From Flavobacterium aquidurense (GTDB taxonomy: Bacteria > Bacteroidota > Bacteroidia > Flavobacteriales > Flavobacteriaceae): DNA of 64,000 bases. A program made the translations under genes and the position numbers. The notes beneath the pieces are model-generated. The model searched no databases. It was not told the origin of the DNA and saw only the letters and a list, made by a program, of their open reading frames with translations. Positions 1 to 7,974 of this stretch are shown one piece after another; positions within the stretch are counted from its first letter, which is position 1, and each line of letters opens with the position of its first letter. The DNA lies in assembly GCA_900107365.1 (NCBI GenBank), contig FNPS01000015.1, forward strand, positions 1 to 64,000. Direction: 5' to 3'.

Positions 1-7
1 AACTCCC

Positions 8-90
8 CTAGCCCCGATAGAAGTGGAAATCCTTTTGTGCCGGGGTTCGGCACAAAAGATTGAAACGGATAGCGGGAAACAGCTCCTTAT
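8..90 (+). ncRNA. Structured intergenic repeat, possibly Flavo-1-like RNA
   Basis: A strong hairpin is visible: CTTTTGTGCCG at 32-42 pairs perfectly with CGGCACAAAAG at 48-58 around a 5-nt loop. It is framed by CCCCGATAG (12-20) and GGATAGCGGG (67-76), whose CCCG and CGGG parts can close an outer stem. This layout, a CCCGATAG start, a variable central hairpin and a GGATAGCGGG end, is one I recall as recurrent between genes in Flavobacterium. It may correspond to the Flavo-1 RNA motif, but I name it from memory and could not test it. Its strand and transcription are not shown by the sequence. Confidence 0.45.
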
Positions 91-167
91 TAAAATAATG
101 ATTCTTCTCTAAAAAACCCTTCCTTTATATTATAGTATAAAAGTATCCCTGTTTATTTATAAAAATA

Positions 168-198
168 AACCCGACAGCTTTTGTAAAACTGTCGGGTT
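168..198 (-). terminator. Rho-independent terminator after the DUF4294 gene
   Basis: AACCCGACAG (168-177) and CTGTCGGGTT (189-198) form a perfect 10-bp stem with an 11-nt loop. Read on the minus strand the stem is followed by a T-rich stretch, and it lies 23 bp beyond the stop codon at 221. Confidence 0.8.
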
Positions 199-220
199 GT
201 AAAACTATATATAAGTAATG

Positions 221-916
221 CTATCTATCTTTAGCCTCTTCGGTTTTGGTTTGCTTTGCTTTTGCTTCCCATTGATTCATTAGGTCACCATAGTTTATAG
301 GTTTGGCTGGTTTTTGATTGACCAATCGGCCTGACTCAAATGCTCTTTGAAGAATGGTTTCTATTAAATAGTCTTCATTGACTTCGTATGGATTGTATTC
401 TTTCTTTAAACTAATGTCGAATAAATTGGCGGTCGTATTAGATACAAAAGCTTTGAAACCGCTTTTTAACGTGCGAATCAATTCATATGTTGTGATTCCG
501 GTTTGTCTGTGTACTAGTTTTACAAGAATTTGACCTTGTTTACGCGAAAGCTTTTTTAATCTAGCTTCGAATTCATTATTAAGGTAATCTTCTACAATTT
601 TAAAATACTTCTTTTTTTCGCGATTGGTTTTCAGCCGCGCCATTCCCTGATTTAAAGCCGTCAATCTATCAGCAGCCAGCTTTGCGTAGGGATATACTTT
701 ATACACTCTGTTTTGAAGAATCATAAATTGCTTTTGCGCTTCGGGATCGAGTTTCTCTTTGGTGATAATAATTTCAGGCAATTCAATTGTATCGCCCAAA
801 ATAGAATCTCGTTCTGTCAATACATAGCCCATTTGCTGGTTCTCTTTTGGCGTAACCTGAGCCTGGCCTGAAAACGAAATCAATATAAAGAATAAAAGAA
901 TGTAGGTAAATCTCAT
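221..916 (-). CDS. DUF4294 domain-containing exported protein
   Basis: A 231-aa protein of unknown function. It begins with a clear signal peptide (hydrophobic run at residues 4-16, ending SGQAQ), which is why the start at 916 is preferred over an upstream in-frame start that would add 23 residues before the signal. The middle part is charged and helical, with many Lys and Arg, and contains the segment YPYAKLAADRL typical of DUF4294. That family is, to my knowledge, restricted to Bacteroidetes and uncharacterised. The gene is divergent from the M42 aminopeptidase; the 81-bp gap between the start codons must hold both promoters. The domain call is by recollection of the family; export to the periplasm is inferred from the signal peptide. 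Confidence 0.75.
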   Translation of the reverse strand: MRFTYILLFFILISFSGQAQVTPKENQQMGYVLTERDSILGDTIELPEIIITKEKLDPEAQKQFMILQNRVYKVYPYAKLAADRLTALNQGMARLKTNREKKKYFKIVEDYLNNEFEARLKKLSRKQGQILVKLVHRQTGITTYELIRTLKSGFKAFVSNTTANLFDISLKKEYNPYEVNEDYLIETILQRAFESGRLVNQKPAKPINYGDLMNQWEAKAKQTKTEEAKDR

Positions 917-997
917 CGAGTCATAATTTAAATGTAAAATTATATATTTATACACAACTCTAATACCAAATTTATAAATTAGCAAAAAAATATTTTT

Positions 998-2086
998 ATG
1001 AGTACTGAATCTATCTTAAAAGATACCTCAATTGCTTTTCTGGAAAGCTACCTAAATAATGCATCGCCTACCGGATATGAAAGTGAAGGACAAAAACTTT
1101 GGATGAATTATTTAAAACCATACGTTGATACTTTTATTACCGATACTTATGGAACAGCGGTTGGAATTATTAATCCTGATGCTCCTTTTAAAGTTGTAAT
1201 AGAAGGTCACGCAGATGAAATTTCATGGTATGTAAATTACATTACAGATGATGGTTTATTATATGTAATACGTAATGGAGGTTCTGATCATCAAATTGCG
1301 CCATCGAAAAGAGTTAATATTCATACTAAAAAAGGAATTGTAAAAGGTGTTTTTGGATGGCCGGCGATTCATACCCGCTTGCGCGACAAGGAGGAAATTC
1401 CCAAATTGAGTAACATTTTCATTGATCTGGGATGCGAAACCAAAGAACAAGTTCTTGAAATGGGCGTTCATGTGGGTTGCGTGATTACCTATCCCGACGA
1501 ATTCATGATTTTGAACGAGAATAAATTCGTTTGTCGTGCTATCGATAACAGAATGGGTGGTTTTATGATTGCCGAAGTTGCCCGTTTATTGCATGAAAAT
1601 AAAAAAACACTTCCGTTTGGGTTGTATATTGTAAACTCGGTTCAGGAAGAAATTGGTTTGCGAGGTGCTGAAATGATTGCACAAACGATTAAACCAAATG
1701 TGGCAATTGTTACTGATGTTTGCCACGATACGACTACGCCAATGATTGACAAAAAAGTAGAAGGTGATCTTAAAATGGGTAAAGGACCTGTAATTGCTTA
1801 CGCACCCGCTGTTCAAAATAAACTGCGTGATTTAATTGTAGACACAGCAGAGGAAAATAAAATTCCGTTTCAACGTCACGCTACTTCGAGAGCGACCGGA
1901 ACAGATACTGATGCTTTTGCTTATAGCAATGGCGGTGTAGCATCTGCATTGATTTCGTTACCTTTACGTTATATGCATACTACTGTTGAAATGGTTCATA
2001 GGGAAGATGTTGAAAATGTGATTCAGTTGATTTATGAATCGTTATTGAAAATTGAGAATAATGAGACTTTCTCTTATTTCAAATAA
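998..2086 (+). CDS. M42 family metallopeptidase (glutamyl aminopeptidase/TET type)
   Basis: A 362-aa cytosolic metallo-aminopeptidase with no signal peptide. The di-metal ligands of the M42 family can be followed: H71 and D73 in EGHADE, D183 in AIDNRMGG (bridging Asp), the E217-E218 pair in VQEEIGLRG (catalytic Glu plus ligand), an Asp near residue 240 in VTDVCHD, and a His near 329 in RYMHTTVE. Members form large dodecameric shells that trim the N-termini of short peptides made by other proteases. Length matches the family's usual 340-370 aa. The gene stands alone, with a stem-loop 17 bp after the stop. The exact residue preference cannot be read from the sequence. Confidence 0.9.
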   Translation: MSTESILKDTSIAFLESYLNNASPTGYESEGQKLWMNYLKPYVDTFITDTYGTAVGIINPDAPFKVVIEGHADEISWYVNYITDDGLLYVIRNGGSDHQIAPSKRVNIHTKKGIVKGVFGWPAIHTRLRDKEEIPKLSNIFIDLGCETKEQVLEMGVHVGCVITYPDEFMILNENKFVCRAIDNRMGGFMIAEVARLLHENKKTLPFGLYIVNSVQEEIGLRGAEMIAQTIKPNVAIVTDVCHDTTTPMIDKKVEGDLKMGKGPVIAYAPAVQNKLRDLIVDTAEENKIPFQRHATSRATGTDTDAFAYSNGGVASALISLPLRYMHTTVEMVHREDVENVIQLIYESLLKIENNETFSYFK

Positions 2087-2102
2087 AAAGAAAACTTAAA
2101 AC

Positions 2103-2132
2103 GTCAATTCGGTTATTGTTAGCCGAATTGAC
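2103..2132 (+). terminator. Stem-loop between the M42 peptidase and the response regulator
   Basis: GTCAATTCGG (2103-2112) pairs perfectly with CCGAATTGAC (2123-2132). There is no run of T after it and the regulator gene starts 15 bp later, so it may act as a weak terminator, a processing site or a leader structure rather than a full stop. Confidence 0.5.
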
Positions 2133-2146
2133 TAATAAAATATAGC

Positions 2147-2827
2147 ATGAAAATACTACTACTCGAAGATGATTTTACGTTGTCTAAAGAAATCTCTGCA
2201 TTCTTTACTTCAAAAGAATTCGAGTGTGTACCTTATTACGATGGTTCTTTATTACTAAAGAAATATCTTCCACAGGAATACGATTTAATTATTCTTGATA
2301 TTAATGTTCCTGGAACAAACGGAATCGACGTTTGCAAAGGAATACGGGAAATTGATAAAAAGACACCTATTATAATGCTAACGGCTTTTAGTGAAATTGA
2401 AGATAAATTAGCTTCATTTGATAATGGTGCCGACGATTATCTGGTTAAACCATTTCATTTTGAGGAATTGTATGCCCGTATTTCATCACTTTTACGACGA
2501 AAAGATATTCCACAGCAAAGTGAGAATAAAATTAGTATTGAAGATTTAGAAATTCTGGAAGATGATATGAAAGTATTTCGTTCAGGTGAAGAAATCAAAT
2601 TGACACCAAAAGAGTTTAAATTGATTCTGATTCTGGCTCATGCTAAAGGAAAAGTATTATCTAAACAATTTATTGCCGAGAAACTTTGGGATTACCATAT
2701 TGAAACCAATCAGAATACAATTGAGGTTTACATTAACTTTTTAAGAAAGAAAATTGATAAAGACCACGAAATAAAACTAATTCGGACCAAAATTGGTTAC
2801 GGATATTATTTAAGCGCTCAGGAATGA
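2147..2827 (+). CDS. OmpR/PhoB-family response regulator of the metal efflux locus
   Basis: A 226-aa two-component regulator. The receiver domain (about 1-115) has the acidic pair E7-D8-D9, the phospho-acceptor D51 in LDINVPG and the conserved Lys in DYLVKPF near residue 101. The C-terminal half (about 125-223) is an OmpR-type winged helix, with LTPKEFKL in its first part and the recognition region NTIEVYINFLRKKI. The stop overlaps the kinase start by 4 bp (ATGA), so the pair is translationally coupled. The adjacent TolC/adaptor/RND genes make it the probable metal-responsive activator; the phased TTTTAAGGT repeats at 4190-4221 are its best candidate binding site. The metal sensed is not shown by the sequence. 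Confidence 0.9.
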   Translation: MKILLLEDDFTLSKEISAFFTSKEFECVPYYDGSLLLKKYLPQEYDLIILDINVPGTNGIDVCKGIREIDKKTPIIMLTAFSEIEDKLASFDNGADDYLVKPFHFEELYARISSLLRRKDIPQQSENKISIEDLEILEDDMKVFRSGEEIKLTPKEFKLILILAHAKGKVLSKQFIAEKLWDYHIETNQNTIEVYINFLRKKIDKDHEIKLIRTKIGYGYYLSAQE

Positions 2828-4185
2828 CATTAAAAAACCGGATATCACTTTTAGTTAGTTTGCTTTTTACAATCCTATTTGGGTTGGCATCTACTGTGAT
2901 ATTTGTGTTGTACTCTAATTTTAGAAAAGAAGAATTTCGTGATCGTCTTGAAATAAAAGCACTTTCAAATATTAAACTTTTGGTCAATGTAAAAGAAGTT
3001 GATGATCAGCTTTTAAAAATAATTGATCAAAACTCTATCAATAAATTGTATGATGAAAAGACTTTGGTTTTTGATTCTCATTACAATTTAATCTATAGTA
3101 GTATTGATGATGCCAAAATAACCTGGTCCATTGATGATTTAAAATACCTTAAGCAACATAAAACCTTTTTTAAGCAACAAGGAAATTATGAAGTTTATGG
3201 CGTTTTCTATGATACCAAAGACAGAGATTTTTATGCCTTAATATCGGCAACAGATGATTACGGGAAACGGAAACTGCTTTTTCTTAGATATACTTTAATC
3301 GTTTCTTATATATTTTTTACTTGTATTTGTTGGGTTTTGACTTCGTTCATGGTAAGAAAAGCCATGAGCCCGTTGAGCATATTCCATCAAAAAATAAAAA
3401 ACATAAACGAGAACAATCTTGACACACGTATTGAGTCAAAAAGTACTAAAAATGAAATTGATTTGATTGCCAATGAATTTAACTTCATGATGGACCGAAT
3501 TGAAATGTCCTATCAAAAACAAAAAGAATTTACTGCACACGCCTCGCATGAGCTCAGAACTCCACTTTCAAGAATTACTTCGCAAATTGAAAATACCATT
3601 ACAGATCGAGCAACATCTGACAAAGGAAAATCTTTCTTAAAAACTATTTTATCAGACGTTAATCAATTAACAGAACTTATTAATTCACTTTTGATTCTTT
3701 CTAAAATAGATGATAAAAATCACGAGAATTATGAAGTTCAGCGAATGGATGAAATTCTTTTTTCGTCAATTGAAAACTTAAATAAAAGCTTTCCTGATTT
3801 TATTATTCTTTTCGAAATGGAAGAAAATGACAATTTAGATACTGCTTTAGAAATTAGAGGGAACAAAAATTTACTCGAAATTGCCATAGGGAATGTTCTC
3901 AAAAATGCCTGTGTTTACTCTACTAACAAACAAGCCAAAGTAAAAATCAGCTCTGAAAAAGATCATCTAATTATTTCTGTTTTCAACACTGGAAAAACTT
4001 TAAATGAAGAAGAACAAAAAAGACTTTTTCAAGCATTTATGCGTGGGGAAAATTCGAAAGGCACTTCTGGTTTTGGGCTTGGATTACGTATTGTAAATCG
4101 TATCTTGACACTTCATAAAGCAACCATAACCTACAGTGTTCCAGATATAAACACAAATTTATTTCAACTATTTTTTCATTTGTAA
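2824..4185 (+). CDS. Sensor histidine kinase of the metal efflux locus
   Basis: A 453-aa inner-membrane kinase. TM1 is at about residues 8-30, a periplasmic sensor of about 125 residues follows, and TM2 is at about 155-178. A HAMP linker comes next, then the HisKA box HASHELRTPLSRI with phospho-accepting H242. The HATPase domain shows the N box NVLKNACVYS and G box GFGLGLRIVNR. This architecture resembles CusS-type metal sensors. It is coupled to the response regulator upstream by a 4-bp overlap and followed after 84 bp by the efflux operon. The periplasmic domain has no obvious His/Met cluster from which a ligand could be inferred. Confidence 0.9.
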   Translation: MTLKNRISLLVSLLFTILFGLASTVIFVLYSNFRKEEFRDRLEIKALSNIKLLVNVKEVDDQLLKIIDQNSINKLYDEKTLVFDSHYNLIYSSIDDAKITWSIDDLKYLKQHKTFFKQQGNYEVYGVFYDTKDRDFYALISATDDYGKRKLLFLRYTLIVSYIFFTCICWVLTSFMVRKAMSPLSIFHQKIKNINENNLDTRIESKSTKNEIDLIANEFNFMMDRIEMSYQKQKEFTAHASHELRTPLSRITSQIENTITDRATSDKGKSFLKTILSDVNQLTELINSLLILSKIDDKNHENYEVQRMDEILFSSIENLNKSFPDFIILFEMEENDNLDTALEIRGNKNLLEIAIGNVLKNACVYSTNKQAKVKISSEKDHLIISVFNTGKTLNEEEQKRLFQAFMRGENSKGTSGFGLGLRIVNRILTLHKATITYSVPDINTNLFQLFFHL

Positions 4186-4189
4186 GAAA

Positions 4190-4249
4190 TTTTAAGGTAT
4201 TTTTAAGGTAGATTTTAAGGTCTCTTAAAGTCCCTTGATAGCATATTTG
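4190..4249 (+). promoter_or_regulatory. Phased direct repeats and -7 box upstream of the efflux operon
   Basis: TTTTAAGGT occurs three times, at 4190-4198, 4201-4209 and 4213-4221, and a degenerate TTAAAG follows at 4225-4230. The steps of 11, 12 and about 10 bp put the copies on one face of the helix, as for OmpR-family activators. CATATTTG at 4242-4249 is one mismatch from the Bacteroidetes -7 consensus TAnnTTTG, and no TTG is found 17-23 bp upstream; the third repeat lies there instead. The likely reading is an activator-dependent promoter for the genes starting at 4270, bound by the regulator encoded at 2147-2827. Binding is inference. Confidence 0.65.
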
Positions 4250-4269
4250 TACAACTTAAAATTGATACA

Positions 4270-5517
4270 ATGAAAAAACTATGTGCATTATTCCTACTTG
4301 TATTATTCAATCAGGTAGTTATGGCTCAAAAAACAGTAACACTTCAGGACTGTGAAAGCCAGTTTCTTAAAAAAAATCTTTTTTTGTTGGCATCTCAATA
4401 TAATATTGATGCTTCGAAAGCACTAACGATTCAGGCACGTATTTGGGATAACCCAACACTTAGCGCAGAATTGAATGCCTACAATCCGGAAAGAAATCAA
4501 TATTTTGATATTGGTAAGGATGGGCAAAAAGCATTCGGTATCGAGCAATTAATTTATCTGGGAGGAAAAAAACGCAATGAGGTAAAACTAGCGCAAACCA
4601 ATGAACAATTGGCTGAATTGCAATTTAATGATCTTTTAAGGACATTAAAATTACAATTACGCAAAAGTTTTTACACTGTTTATTACAATACAAAAAGTCT
4701 TGAAACTACTGATAAGCAATTGGTGCATATAGAAGATTTAATCAACTCCTACTCCATTCAGGCTCAAAAAGGGAATGTCCCTTTAAAAGATGTTGTTCGT
4801 TTGCAATCTTTGTATCTCAATTTTAAGAACGAGCGAATGGAAGTCGTGAATGATAATATTGAAGAACAGGCGAATTTGAAATTATTATTGAACGAAACAG
4901 AAACTGTAGTTCCAAATGTTTCTGATTCTGAATTTAATAAATATTTGAAAACATTGGCTTTTGATATAAAATCATTTGAAAATGATGCCATCACGAATCG
5001 TCCCGATTATTTAGCCAAGCAAAAAGAAATTGATGCTAACGAAATCAATGTAAAATGGCAAAAATCGCTTTCTGTTCCAGACGTTACTTTAGGTGCAAAC
5101 TATGATCAACGTAGTGGTGCCTTTAATAAAGAAGCCAATTTGACATTGGGAATTCCATTACCACTTTGGAATAAAAACAAAGGAAATATCAAATATGCAC
5201 AAACCATTTTAGAACAGTCTAAAGTTGATAAACAAAGTTTTTACCTGCAATTGCAAACTGAAATTACTTCGGCCTGGAATAAATGGGATGAATCACGCAA
5301 AAACTATACAGTAATAAATCCAACTGTTAACGCAGATTTTGAGGCAGTTTACAACGGAATGCTAACGAATTTTCAAAAACGAAATGTTAGTTTACTAGAA
5401 TTCACTGATTTTATGGAAAGCTACAATCAGGCATCAATTCAGGTAAATGAATTAAAGAAAAAAGTAGTGCTTTCAGGAGAAGAATTAAACAGTACCATCA
5501 ACAAAGACTTATTTTAA
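4270..5517 (+). CDS. TolC-family outer-membrane channel (CusC/CzcC-like)
   Basis: A 415-aa outer-membrane efflux protein with signal peptide (cleavage after about residue 19, VMAQ). It shows the two-fold pattern of TolC: long amphipathic helices (about residues 85-150 and 280-400) alternating with short strands such as DVTLGANYDQRSG. It is shorter than many proteobacterial TolC proteins but normal for Bacteroidetes CzcC homologues. It would form the exit duct of a tripartite RND pump with the adaptor 11 bp downstream and the pump at 7975. It is the first gene after the phased repeats and therefore probably the head of the operon. Confidence 0.9.
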   Translation: MKKLCALFLLVLFNQVVMAQKTVTLQDCESQFLKKNLFLLASQYNIDASKALTIQARIWDNPTLSAELNAYNPERNQYFDIGKDGQKAFGIEQLIYLGGKKRNEVKLAQTNEQLAELQFNDLLRTLKLQLRKSFYTVYYNTKSLETTDKQLVHIEDLINSYSIQAQKGNVPLKDVVRLQSLYLNFKNERMEVVNDNIEEQANLKLLLNETETVVPNVSDSEFNKYLKTLAFDIKSFENDAITNRPDYLAKQKEIDANEINVKWQKSLSVPDVTLGANYDQRSGAFNKEANLTLGIPLPLWNKNKGNIKYAQTILEQSKVDKQSFYLQLQTEITSAWNKWDESRKNYTVINPTVNADFEAVYNGMLTNFQKRNVSLLEFTDFMESYNQASIQVNELKKKVVLSGEELNSTINKDLF

Positions 5518-5528
5518 AACTAAATAAA

Positions 5529-6617
5529 ATGAAACATAAACTAATCATAGGAATTGCAATAGTAAGTTTATCTCTTACAAGCTGTAAAAAGGAAGTCGAA
5601 AATCCGCAAACGAATACCTCTTTTGCATTAAGCGACTCTATGCTAAAATCGACGACAACCGCTGAAGCACAAACAAAACCTGTAACTAATGAATTGAATT
5701 TTTACGGAAAAATTACAGCTGACAACAATAAAATGATTGATGTTTACCCGCTTGTAGGTGGAAATGTAATTAAAGTAAATGTGGAGCTTGGCGATTATGT
5801 TCGCAAAGGTCAAGTTCTAGCTACTATCAGAAGTACCGATATTGCAGATTTTGAAAAACAATCACTTGATGCAAAAAGTGATTTACTAGTAGCCAAAAAC
5901 AGTTTGAAAGTAGCTCAGGAATTATTTGATGGAAAATTAAATTCTGAAAGTGACGTTCTTCAGGCAAAAGCAGAAGTTGCTAAAGCACAATCGCAGGTAG
6001 GGAAAATTCAGGAAACTTATAAAATCTACAACATCAAAGCCGGTTCTATTTATGAGGTGACAGCTCCAATTAGTGGTTTTATAATTCAAAAAAGCATTAA
6101 TCAGGACATGCTTTTGAGAAATGATCGTTCTGAAAATATTTTTGATATTGCTGAAATCAGCGAAGTTTGGGCAATGGCCAACATCAATGAAATGGATATT
6201 AATAAAGTAAAATTAGGAATTGATGCCGATGTAACTACTTTGAGTTACCCTGATAAAGTTTTTAAAGGAAAAGTAGATAAAATCTTCAACGTAATTGATC
6301 CCGAAACTAAAGCAATGCAGGCTCGTATTAAATTACAAAATCCAGGTTATTTATTAAAACCGGATATGAATGCCAATATAAAATTATCATTTAAAGAGGA
6401 AGATAAATCAATGATTGCTATTCCGAGTAACGCTATTGTTTTTGACAAAAGTAAAAACTTTGTTATGGTTTTTAAAGATCGTCACAATATTGAAACCAGA
6501 CAAGTTGAAGTTTACAGAGTCGTTGGAAACACTACTTATATTTCAAGTGGATTAAAAGACAATGAAAAAATAATTACCAACAATCAGTTATTTATTTACC
6601 GCGCCTTAAATGAATAA
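5529..6617 (+). CDS. RND efflux periplasmic adaptor (membrane-fusion) lipoprotein
   Basis: A 362-aa membrane-fusion protein. The lipobox LTSC puts the acylated Cys at residue 19, so it is predicted to be a periplasmic lipoprotein. A lipoyl/barrel-sandwich hybrid domain is split around a short alpha hairpin: GGNVIKVNVELGDYVRKGQ starts it and ITAPISGFIIQKS-like sequence closes it. A beta-barrel domain and a membrane-proximal domain follow. It joins the RND pump to the TolC channel. It lies 11 bp after the channel gene and 4 bp before the porin gene, so all are expected on one transcript. No metal-binding Met/His N-terminal extension like that of CusB was noticed. Confidence 0.9.
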   Translation: MKHKLIIGIAIVSLSLTSCKKEVENPQTNTSFALSDSMLKSTTTAEAQTKPVTNELNFYGKITADNNKMIDVYPLVGGNVIKVNVELGDYVRKGQVLATIRSTDIADFEKQSLDAKSDLLVAKNSLKVAQELFDGKLNSESDVLQAKAEVAKAQSQVGKIQETYKIYNIKAGSIYEVTAPISGFIIQKSINQDMLLRNDRSENIFDIAEISEVWAMANINEMDINKVKLGIDADVTTLSYPDKVFKGKVDKIFNVIDPETKAMQARIKLQNPGYLLKPDMNANIKLSFKEEDKSMIAIPSNAIVFDKSKNFVMVFKDRHNIETRQVEVYRVVGNTTYISSGLKDNEKIITNNQLFIYRALNE

Positions 6618-6621
6618 TTAA

Positions 6622-7887
6622 ATGGAAAAATCTGTAAACATATTGAGTTTTGCAACGTTGCTGATTTCGACGTTTTCATTTTCACAAGAAACAGATTCGA
6701 TACGAAAATATAGTCTTAAATTTCAAATGACGTCTATATATCAATATCATCCATCCTTTCATGCTAACTATTCAGGAACCAACAGTATGACTCCCGAAGA
6801 AGAAAGTGCATTGTCCCTGACATCGACTTTATATTTTGATCTTCCGCTCTGGAAAGGTGCTACAGCAACTTTAAATCCTGAAATGTCAGGCGGCCAGGGT
6901 TTATCACAAGCCAGAGGTTTAGGAGGTTTTCCTAACGGAGAAACTTTTAGAATTGGAGATTCAAAGCCTGTCGTTTATGTTGCGAGAATGCTATTAGAAC
7001 AAAAATTTCAGTTTAAGAATAATAAGTCGTTGCAATTGGTTTTTGGAAAATTCGGGTTATCCGATTATTTCGATAATAATACCTACTCACACGATCCTAG
7101 AACACAATTTTTGAACTGGTCGCTAATGACCCATGGAGCTTGGGATTATGCAGCGAATACCCGCGGATATACTGACGGATTATATGTTAATTATCAATTT
7201 GATAGCTGGCAGTTACGAGCTTCATTAACCGCTTTGCCAACTTATGCTAACGGGCCGAATGTTGAATTTAGTTTTAAAGATTCTAATGCCGTAAACGTTG
7301 AAATTGAAAAGAAAGTAGTCTTCAGTAATAATGACACAAGTATTATCAAGTTACTAGGATTTCGAAATGTGGCAGGAATGGGAAATTACGCTGAAGCCAA
7401 CTCAAATTTTACAACAATTCCGGATATTAAAAGTACACGGGAAAATGGTCGCACAAAATATGGTCTGGGTTTAAATTTAGATTATACACATGGAGAAAAT
7501 TGGGGACTTTTTGCCCGAATGAGTTATAATGATGGTAAAAATGAAACCTGGGCTTTTACAGAAATTGACCGATCAGCGCAATTAGGAATTAATCTGAAAG
7601 GAAAAATTTGGAATCGCGAAAATGATTTTGGTGGTATTGCAATAGTAGCCAACGGACTATCAAACCCACATAAAGAATATCAAAAACTTGGAGGAAATGG
7701 TTTTATGATTGGTGACGGGACTTTGAATTATGGAACAGAACAAATTGTAGAAGTTTTTTATTCCTTTCTAGTTCCCAACACCCATATTACACTTTCACCA
7801 GATTATCAATTTGCTGTAAATCCCGGATATAACAAAGACAGAGGTCCTATTCAGTTTTTGGCATTGCGTTTTCACACCGAGTTCTGA
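6622..7887 (+). CDS. OprB-like carbohydrate-selective porin in the efflux operon
   Basis: A 421-aa outer-membrane beta-barrel protein with signal peptide (cleaved after about residue 21, FSFSQ). Alternating strands, many aromatic and Gly residues, and the opening pattern (FQMTSIYQYHPSFHANYSG, then ALSLTSTLYFDLPLW) resemble the OprB/carbohydrate-porin family; it ends in FHTEF, a barrel-type C-terminal Phe. It starts 4 bp after the adaptor stop and precedes the RND pump by 87 bp. Why a porin sits inside a heavy-metal efflux operon is unclear; it could be an outer-membrane route for metal complexes or a passenger. The family call is from pattern recognition. Confidence 0.75.
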   Translation: MEKSVNILSFATLLISTFSFSQETDSIRKYSLKFQMTSIYQYHPSFHANYSGTNSMTPEEESALSLTSTLYFDLPLWKGATATLNPEMSGGQGLSQARGLGGFPNGETFRIGDSKPVVYVARMLLEQKFQFKNNKSLQLVFGKFGLSDYFDNNTYSHDPRTQFLNWSLMTHGAWDYAANTRGYTDGLYVNYQFDSWQLRASLTALPTYANGPNVEFSFKDSNAVNVEIEKKVVFSNNDTSIIKLLGFRNVAGMGNYAEANSNFTTIPDIKSTRENGRTKYGLGLNLDYTHGENWGLFARMSYNDGKNETWAFTEIDRSAQLGINLKGKIWNRENDFGGIAIVANGLSNPHKEYQKLGGNGFMIGDGTLNYGTEQIVEVFYSFLVPNTHITLSPDYQFAVNPGYNKDRGPIQFLALRFHTEF

Positions 7888-7974
7888 TACAAAAAAAATT
7901 ATACAAATTAATGATGCTTATTATCAAGCATTTTAGTTTAAAAATAAAAATTCATCATTAAAAATACTTTTAAA

